Assembly: GCA_963648205.1 (NCBI GenBank)
Contig: CAVJCT010000046.1
Span: forward strand, 1 to 44,058
Length of the DNA: 44,058 bases
DNA from: UBA1181 sp963648205
Lineage (GTDB): Bacteria; Bacteroidota; Bacteroidia; Bacteroidales; Paludibacteraceae
Direction: 5' to 3'
This document shows positions 39,620-44,058 of this stretch, one piece after another. The position numbers were made by a program, and so were the translations under genes. Under the pieces are notes generated by a model that was not told where the DNA came from, searched no databases, and was given only the letters and a program-made list of their open reading frames with translations. Each line of letters begins with the position of its first letter. Within the stretch, counting starts at the first letter, position 1.

Positions 39620-42163
39620 ATGAAAAAAAACATACTACTTTTTATTTGCATTTTACTTCAGTCTATCGAGTGTCTATTAGCTATAGACACTGAGATTGTC
39701 GGTGTCGTACGCGATTCATCGACGCGTGAAACGTTGCCCTACGTTTCTATTTATTTCAAAAACACGACCAAAGGAACGATTACGGATGTTTCAGGTCGAT
39801 TCTCCATTGTGGCAAAAGAGCCAGGCCAGTTGGTCTTCTCGATGATGGGATATAAAGACCATCGGGTGAATGTGAAGGCCGATGGTGTTAAAAGAAATCT
39901 CAAAGTGAATTTGGCTCCGGATAATGTCGCATTGGGAGAGGTCGTTGTAACTTCAAAAAAGAGACAAAAATATCGTAGCAAAAATAATCCTGCCGTTGAT
40001 TTGGTGAAAGAGATGATTGACAAAAGGGATGTCTATGACCCGAAACAGCATGATTATTGTTCGTATGATAAATATCAGAAAATAACGTATGCTTGGAATG
40101 AGTTTGAAGAAGGAAAACATAATGGATTGTCAAGAAAGTTCGGCTTTTTGTATGACCATATAGATACGTCTCGATATGGAAAAACAATATTGCCAGTAGG
40201 ATTGAGAGAGGCTGCGTCATCAGTTTATTGCCAGAAAGATCCCTCTAAGCAAAGAGAGTTGGTTCGAGCGCAGAAAAGTGTGGGTATTGATGAGATTTTC
40301 CCTCAAGAGGGCGTCCGAAAGACCTTGGATGAGATATTTCAAGAGGTCGATTTGTTTCAAAATGATGTGGTTCTGTTGTCTAATCACTTTGTGAGTCCAC
40401 TTTCCAATGTCGCCCCTTCGTTCTACAAGTATTTTATCATTGATACGTTGGTGGTTGATGGTGATTCTTGCGTCAATTTGGCATTTACTCCTCGAACGTC
40501 AGAAGCATTTGGCTTTACGGGAAGTCTCTATGTGGCACTTGATTCTACTCGTTTCGTCCATCATGCTCACTTCAACATTCCTAAGGACATCAACCTCAAT
40601 TTCGTTGAGAGTTTGTATATGGAACAAGATTTTGAAAGGGCAAAGGATGGCACACGCTTGATTAAGAAGGATTATGTGTGTGTGGAGTTTTTTGTGCCAG
40701 CATTACCTCGTGTCTATGGGGAACGATTGAATTCATATAATAATTATGATTTTAAAAAGACGGATGATTTTGAGATTTTAGATGAAAGTGCGCCTATCAT
40801 TGAGGCAAAAAATGCGAATAATCAAGATAATGCGGCGTGGGATACCCTTCGACATTCCCCTTTGTCGGCAGAGGAACAAAGGACAGATTCTTTGATGATG
40901 AAACTACATGATGTGAAACTGTTCAGGGCCGTGAAAAAAGGTTTAGAGGTTTGCATAAACAACTATATCCCTACGAAGAAAGTCGGAAGTCAGTTCGATT
41001 ATGGTCCGTTTTTTTCAACAATTTCCAGCAATAGGTTGGAAGGATTCCGTGTGAGAGTGGGCGGTGAGACGACCACATTCTTCGATGAACATTTTTTCAT
41101 CAACACCTACCTCGCCTTTGGTTGTAAAGACAAATTGCCTAAGGGAATGGGTTCGTTGGAGTACTCTTTCAACAAGAAAAAACTCTATCACGTTGAGTTT
41201 CCTGTCCATTCCATCAAAGCCTATGGAAAATATGATGTCGGCAAGGTGGGCGAGAGTTTCGTAGGTTATGATAATATTTTAGCCTCCCTTTTTAGTCGCA
41301 CGGACGATCGCAATGCCATTTATCAACGAGAATTCGGACTGATTTACCAGAATGAGTTTTACAATGGCTTTTCGTATAATTTAGAATATGCTTATAAAAC
41401 ATATTATGCGACATGGTTGACGAAGTTCAAAAAGTATTCTTCGGCAGGAACATATTCAGAAATCGACAATTACTCGATGAGTACTTTGAAATTGTCATTG
41501 CGGTTTGCTCCGCATGAAAAGTTTTACCAGTCTCGACGGTTCCGTTATCAGTTGAATAAGGAGCATCCCGAATTTAATTTGTCGCATAATGCCTCTATCA
41601 AGGGTGTTTTAGGTTCGGCTTATACCTACAACCGAACGGAGGCGAGCTATTCGCAACGCTTTTGGATGTCCTATTTTGGATATGTCGATATCTTCCTCAA
41701 AGCAACAAAGGTGTGGAATGACGTGCCATACACATTGTTAGACGTGCCAGATGCAAGTTCTTCCTACACGATAAAGGAAAAAGCCTTTTCATTGTTGGAT
41801 CCCGTCGAATTCCTTTGTAATCAATCACTTACATGGGATATTGCCTACTTCTTGGATGGCTTGATTTTGGATAGAATCCCAGTGATTCGGAAATTGCAGT
41901 TGCGAGAGTTCGTAACCTTTAAAGGAGTGTTTGGTAAACTCTCAGACAACTCTAATCCTCTGAAAGCCAGCGATAAAGAAGGTTTGTTTGTGTTGCCTAC
42001 AACCTCATACGCATTTGAACAGAAACCCTATATGGAAGTTGGAGTTGGTATCGACAATATATTAAAACTGTTCAGGTTGAGTTATTCATGGCGTTTGACC
42101 TATAAAGACCATAAGGATGTACCCAAACATGGTTTAAGATTCGCTTTGCACATTGATTTCTAA
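39620..42163 (+). CDS. DUF5686 / carboxypeptidase-regulatory-like outer-membrane protein
   Basis: This 847-residue protein has an N-terminal signal peptide (KKNILLFICILLQSIECLLA). A CarboxypepD_reg-like beta sandwich follows (VGVVRDSSTRETLPYVSIYFKNTTKGTITDVSGRFSI). The long C-terminal region recalls DUF5686 and should form a beta barrel, ending in a strand HGLRFALHIDF. Such proteins are outer-membrane components related in layout to TonB-dependent receptors but without a plug motif seen here. Function is unknown. It follows rnz by 21 bases and is not obviously linked to it in function. Confidence 0.8.
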   Translation: MKKNILLFICILLQSIECLLAIDTEIVGVVRDSSTRETLPYVSIYFKNTTKGTITDVSGRFSIVAKEPGQLVFSMMGYKDHRVNVKADGVKRNLKVNLAPDNVALGEVVVTSKKRQKYRSKNNPAVDLVKEMIDKRDVYDPKQHDYCSYDKYQKITYAWNEFEEGKHNGLSRKFGFLYDHIDTSRYGKTILPVGLREAASSVYCQKDPSKQRELVRAQKSVGIDEIFPQEGVRKTLDEIFQEVDLFQNDVVLLSNHFVSPLSNVAPSFYKYFIIDTLVVDGDSCVNLAFTPRTSEAFGFTGSLYVALDSTRFVHHAHFNIPKDINLNFVESLYMEQDFERAKDGTRLIKKDYVCVEFFVPALPRVYGERLNSYNNYDFKKTDDFEILDESAPIIEAKNANNQDNAAWDTLRHSPLSAEEQRTDSLMMKLHDVKLFRAVKKGLEVCINNYIPTKKVGSQFDYGPFFSTISSNRLEGFRVRVGGETTTFFDEHFFINTYLAFGCKDKLPKGMGSLEYSFNKKKLYHVEFPVHSIKAYGKYDVGKVGESFVGYDNILASLFSRTDDRNAIYQREFGLIYQNEFYNGFSYNLEYAYKTYYATWLTKFKKYSSAGTYSEIDNYSMSTLKLSLRFAPHEKFYQSRRFRYQLNKEHPEFNLSHNASIKGVLGSAYTYNRTEASYSQRFWMSYFGYVDIFLKATKVWNDVPYTLLDVPDASSSYTIKEKAFSLLDPVEFLCNQSLTWDIAYFLDGLILDRIPVIRKLQLREFVTFKGVFGKLSDNSNPLKASDKEGLFVLPTTSYAFEQKPYMEVGVGIDNILKLFRLSYSWRLTYKDHKDVPKHGLRFALHIDF

Positions 42164-42244
42164 GAAGAAAGATCATAGAGGAAGGAAATTTTTTTGAGAA
42201 AAGAATGAGAAGGTGAAATTTCTCGAGAAAAAATGCTCTTGAAA

Positions 42245-42276
42245 TTTGGTGCATAAAAAAAACTGCGCTATCTTTG
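42245..42276 (+). promoter_or_regulatory. Promoter of tRNA-Gln
   Basis: TTTG (42245-42248), 20 bases, then TATCTTTG (42269-42276). Both boxes match the consensus fully. Transcription would begin about 10 bases before the tRNA. Confidence 0.75.
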
Positions 42277-42294
42277 CCAACGTTTTAAAGAGAT

Positions 42295-42365
42295 TGTCTT
42301 GTGGTGTAATGGTAGCACATCAGTTTCTGGCACTGCTTGTCCGGGTTCGAGTCCTGGCAAGACAA
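42295..42365 (+). tRNA. tRNA-Gln (anticodon CUG)
   Basis: A complete cloverleaf can be drawn. The acceptor stem TGTCTTG/CAAGACA has a U1-A72 pair as in many tRNA-Gln, the D-arm is GTGT-AATGGTA-GCAC, and the T-arm is CCGGG-TTCGAGT-CCTGG. The anticodon loop TTCTGGC puts CTG at 42327-42329. The first anticodon-stem pair (42320 with 42336) is T-C, a mismatch. The CCA end is not encoded. The discriminator base is A at 42365. Identity follows from the anticodon; a tRNA of another amino acid is unlikely. Confidence 0.9.
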
Positions 42366-42367
42366 CA

Positions 42368-42399
42368 AAGGTCTTTCTTAAGTAGAGAGACCTTTTTTT
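42368..42399 (+). terminator. Terminator after tRNA-Gln
   Basis: AAGGTCTTTCT (42368-42378) pairs with AGAGAGACCTT (42384-42394) apart from one mismatch, followed by a T-run. Confidence 0.8.
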
Positions 42400-42411
42400 A
42401 TGTGTGTAGGA

Positions 42412-42443
42412 TTTGTAAGTGAGGAAAAGAAAACCTTACTTTG
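42412..42443 (+). promoter_or_regulatory. Candidate promoter of the toxin-antitoxin pair
   Basis: TTTG (42412-42415), 20 bases, then TTACTTTG (42436-42443). The -7 box has one mismatch to TAnnTTTG. It lies 26 bases before the antitoxin start codon. Confidence 0.5.
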
Positions 42444-42469
42444 TAGAGATTTAAAAAAAATAATGCCTG

Positions 42470-42754
42470 ATGAAAAAGAAAGAATATCCCAAAATAGAAG
42501 AAAATGACAACCAGTTGGCAGAGCCGATGAGTGCCTATAGTTTGTCGGATGCTACAGTATCTGAGGAAGAGATGGATGATGAGACTTTTGATAAAATTTT
42601 GTCCACTTTTCCTCTTATGTGGGCACCGTCTTCAGAAGAAGAGGCCATCGAAAGGATAAAATCCATAGAAGAAGAGTCGGAGCGGACAGGAAAGTATTAT
42701 ACTTGGGAAGAGATTTTAGCAGAAAGACAAAAACGACATCCATGGCTAAAGTGA
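42470..42754 (+). CDS. Putative antitoxin of a RelE/ParE-type pair
   Basis: This 94-residue acidic protein has a disordered-looking start and a helical C-terminal half (EEEAIERIKSIEEESERTG, WEEILAERQKRHPW). No recognised DNA-binding motif is apparent. The call rests on its overlap of 13 bases with the following ParE-type toxin gene, its size and acidity, and the usual antitoxin-first order. Its own promoter candidate is upstream. Confidence 0.65.
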   Translation: MKKKEYPKIEENDNQLAEPMSAYSLSDATVSEEEMDDETFDKILSTFPLMWAPSSEEEAIERIKSIEEESERTGKYYTWEEILAERQKRHPWLK

Positions 42755-43065
42755 TATTAACGTCGTCTGCTCGTCGCAAGTATGATGAAATGATGGATTA
42801 TGCGTATGCGAATTTTGGAGAAGAAACAGAAAAAGATCTTCAGATAGCGTTTAATAAACTGGTATTGCAATTGTCTTCATTTTCACAGTCGGCTTCGAAA
42901 GAACGCTTATTGTCAGGGTTTACAGAGCAGTATAGAAGTATAGTGTTTAGAAAGTTGTGGAGAATCGTTTATGTCTATGATAGTGTATCCGAAAAGGTGC
43001 TTATCGTTGATATTTGGGACAATAGATCGAATCCAGACGTTCTTTGGAAAAATTTCAAAGAGTGA
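42742..43065 (+). CDS. RelE/ParE-family toxin
   Basis: This 107-residue protein is read from the ATG at 42742, which overlaps the antitoxin stop. The frame is open further upstream to 42619, but that would lie wholly inside the antitoxin. It has the ParE fold pattern: AKVILTSSARRKYDEMMDYAYANFG, a helix, a basic RLLSGFTEQYRSIVFRKLWRIVYVYD strand pair, and LIVDIWDNRSNPDVLW at the end. ParE-type toxins block DNA gyrase or cleave mRNA. It sits between tRNA-Gln and tRNA-Lys with other accessory genes. Confidence 0.8.
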   Translation: MAKVILTSSARRKYDEMMDYAYANFGEETEKDLQIAFNKLVLQLSSFSQSASKERLLSGFTEQYRSIVFRKLWRIVYVYDSVSEKVLIVDIWDNRSNPDVLWKNFKE

Positions 43066-43260
43066 ATATGGAACTGTAGGCTTGATTTGTGTGTTTATTG
43101 TAAGATTCTACAAAGTCCATGCAAAAAGTTGCGATTGACTTGATTTCCCAAAATAAATCTTAGCAATATTGCAGAGAAACTATTTACTTTGCCATTGTAG
43201 AAAAGAAACTCTTACGGAAGTGATTAATATTAAAATGTAAAACAATATAAATTTTTAGTT

Positions 43261-43482
43261 ATGCCATTATTCAGAGTAACATTGAAGCAATCAACCAACA
43301 CGAATGGTGTGAGATTGGAGAGAGGAATGTCGGTCGACGTTGTAACAGATAGTTTTAGTAATCCTGTTAGCACGAACAACGGACAAGCAGTGCAAGATGC
43401 CTTCTACAGAGCGTATGGAATCGATATTCGTCGTTCGGGAGCATTAAATTGTGCGTTTCTTAATGTCGAGAGAATAGGATGA
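43261..43482 (+). CDS. DUF6140-like small protein
   Basis: This 73-residue soluble protein starts PLFRVTLKQSTNTNGVRLERGMSVDVVTDSFSNPVSTNNGQ and ends YGIDIRRSGALNCAFLNVERIG, a layout I recognise as DUF6140, a small family of gut Bacteroidales. Function is unknown. Its stop codon overlaps the start of the membrane-protein gene (ATGA at 43479-43482), so the two are translated together. The 195 bases before it contain only a weak -7-like TTACTTTG at 43184. Confidence 0.6.
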   Translation: MPLFRVTLKQSTNTNGVRLERGMSVDVVTDSFSNPVSTNNGQAVQDAFYRAYGIDIRRSGALNCAFLNVERIG

Positions 43483-43844
43483 AAGGGACTATCGCTGAGT
43501 ATGCTATGGGGGGAATGTTCCCCGAAAAGCAATTGCTGGATATTGTGAAGAGCCATGCGAAATGGGGTGCTATAGCAATAGCTATCCCATTTTTGCCTGT
43601 GGTTGATTCAATTCTTTACGCTATTGTTTTGTGGCACATGTATTCAAAATTAAGCCACACAGTGAACCAAAGTTTGCACATCGGATTGGGTGTTCTCGTC
43701 AATATCATCGTAACAATAGGTATTTGTTTCGTTGACGAAGCTTTGGATTGGCTGCCAGTTATTGGTTGGTTGATATCTGCCTTTGTCGTGTATATACAAT
43801 TCTATTTTTCGGGAAAGGCGTACATTGAAGCTTTGAGAGCGTAA
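43479..43844 (+). CDS. Small membrane protein coupled to the DUF6140-like gene
   Basis: This 121-residue protein has about three predicted membrane helices (WGAIAIAIPFLPVVDSILYAIVLW, HIGLGVLVNIIVTIGICFV and WLPVIGWLISAFVVYIQFYF) and a short amphipathic N-terminus (AEYAMGGMFPEKQLLDIVKSHAK). I do not recognise a named family. Translational coupling with the DUF6140-like gene suggests they act as a pair. Confidence 0.7.
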   Translation: MKGTIAEYAMGGMFPEKQLLDIVKSHAKWGAIAIAIPFLPVVDSILYAIVLWHMYSKLSHTVNQSLHIGLGVLVNIIVTIGICFVDEALDWLPVIGWLISAFVVYIQFYFSGKAYIEALRA

Positions 43845-43882
43845 ATTTTCTTAGAAAATCGCGAAAAAAAATCTCTTTGAAA

Positions 43883-43914
43883 CTTGCAAGGTAAGAAAAT
43901 AAGTTCTACTTTTG
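43883..43914 (+). promoter_or_regulatory. Promoter of tRNA-Lys
   Basis: CTTG (43883-43886), 20 bases, then TACTTTTG (43907-43914). It fits the TTTG/TAnnTTTG pattern with one mismatch in the -33 box. Confidence 0.6.
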
Positions 43915-44004
43915 CAAAGTCTTAAAGAAAGAACGAGAGGTTCTAATAAATAATTGAAAATAAGACATTTAGTCATCTGATTCCAAAAAGTTTCAATGAT
44001 GAAT

Positions 44005-44058
44005 GACTCAGTAGCTCAGCTGGTAGAGCAACAGACTCTTAATCTGTGGGTCCAGGGT
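44005..44058 (+). tRNA. tRNA-Lys (anticodon CUU), truncated by window edge
   Basis: The 5' part is complete: acceptor GACTCAG, then TA, D-arm GCTC-AGCTGGTA-GAGC, and the anticodon arm ACAGA-CTCTTAA-TCTGT with CTT at 44038-44040. The sequence ends inside the T-arm. Confidence 0.92.

Noticed and set aside
42219..42230. Perfect 12-base palindrome TTTCTCGAGAAA before tRNA-Gln
   Set aside because: It has no loop, so it is a poor hairpin, and it occurs once only; an operator role cannot be supported.
42619..42741. An N-terminal extension of the ParE-type toxin frame
   Set aside because: The extra codons lie inside the antitoxin gene; the ATG at 42742 gives the normal toxin length and start (AKVILTSSA).
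43184..43191. TTACTTTG as a promoter for the DUF6140-like gene
   Set aside because: The second base departs from TAnnTTTG and no TTTG lies 19-20 bases upstream, so it is not listed as a feature.
42295..44058. Integrated element bounded by attachment-site repeats
   Set aside because: No copy of the 3' end of tRNA-Gln and no integrase were found in the interval, so an integrated element is not claimed.

Overview
The window looks like a chromosomal stretch of a Bacteroidota genome, most likely order Bacteroidales. Three things point there: families largely confined to that group (DUF4301, DUF5686, DUF6140, DUF5063, FeoA-FeoB fusions, PiT transporters with a PhoU-like tail); promoters that fit the TTTG-N19/20-TAnnTTTG pattern rather than the sigma70 pattern; and start codons that mostly lack a Shine-Dalgarno sequence. 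No closer placement is claimed. The window is gene dense and no gap between genes exceeds 300 bases.

Layout. 1-3437: end of an AAA-ATPase/PD-(D/E)XK protein, a DUF3626-like gene, and a superfamily 1 helicase with an N-terminal RelE/ParE-like domain. 3669-7256: a phosphate transporter and a nucleotidyltransferase-phosphatase fusion for heptose nucleotide synthesis. 7264-8660: a self-contained AAA_14/DUF4143 gene between two convergent genes, bordered by repeats that also sit on its own promoter. 8661-12714 (minus strand): feoAB, a Cys-rich FeoB-associated peptide, a hemerythrin-like protein and a LuxR-type regulator, which read as one iron/di-iron operon. 12805-16624 (minus): an OprB-like porin, aspartate aminotransferase and a YhcC-type radical SAM protein.

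16859-25632 (plus): DUF4301, a Wza-like export lipoprotein, a Wzc-like chain-length protein with a decayed kinase domain, purM, then wbpE-wbpD-wbpB for a diacetamido-uronic acid sugar nucleotide. 25682-28183: a remnant of another AAA ATPase, rubrerythrin, and a CstA-type transporter. 28219-35186 (minus): tilS, a nucleoside phosphorylase, a cytoplasmic GH13 amylase, a PurF homologue without its glutaminase cysteine, a DEDDy exonuclease and DUF5063. 35476-42163 (plus): rpsA, an OmpA-family protein, ribonuclease Z and a DUF5686 outer-membrane protein. 42295-44058: tRNA-Gln(CUG), a ParE-type toxin-antitoxin pair, a DUF6140 gene overlapping a small membrane protein gene, and the start of tRNA-Lys(CUU).

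The best candidates for something undescribed are the AAA_14/DUF4143 cassette with its repeated TTAATCATACTTAA dyads, the DUF3626-like plus toxin-domain-helicase pair, and the PurF homologue without a nucleophile. Family names come from motif recognition alone; no database search was run.
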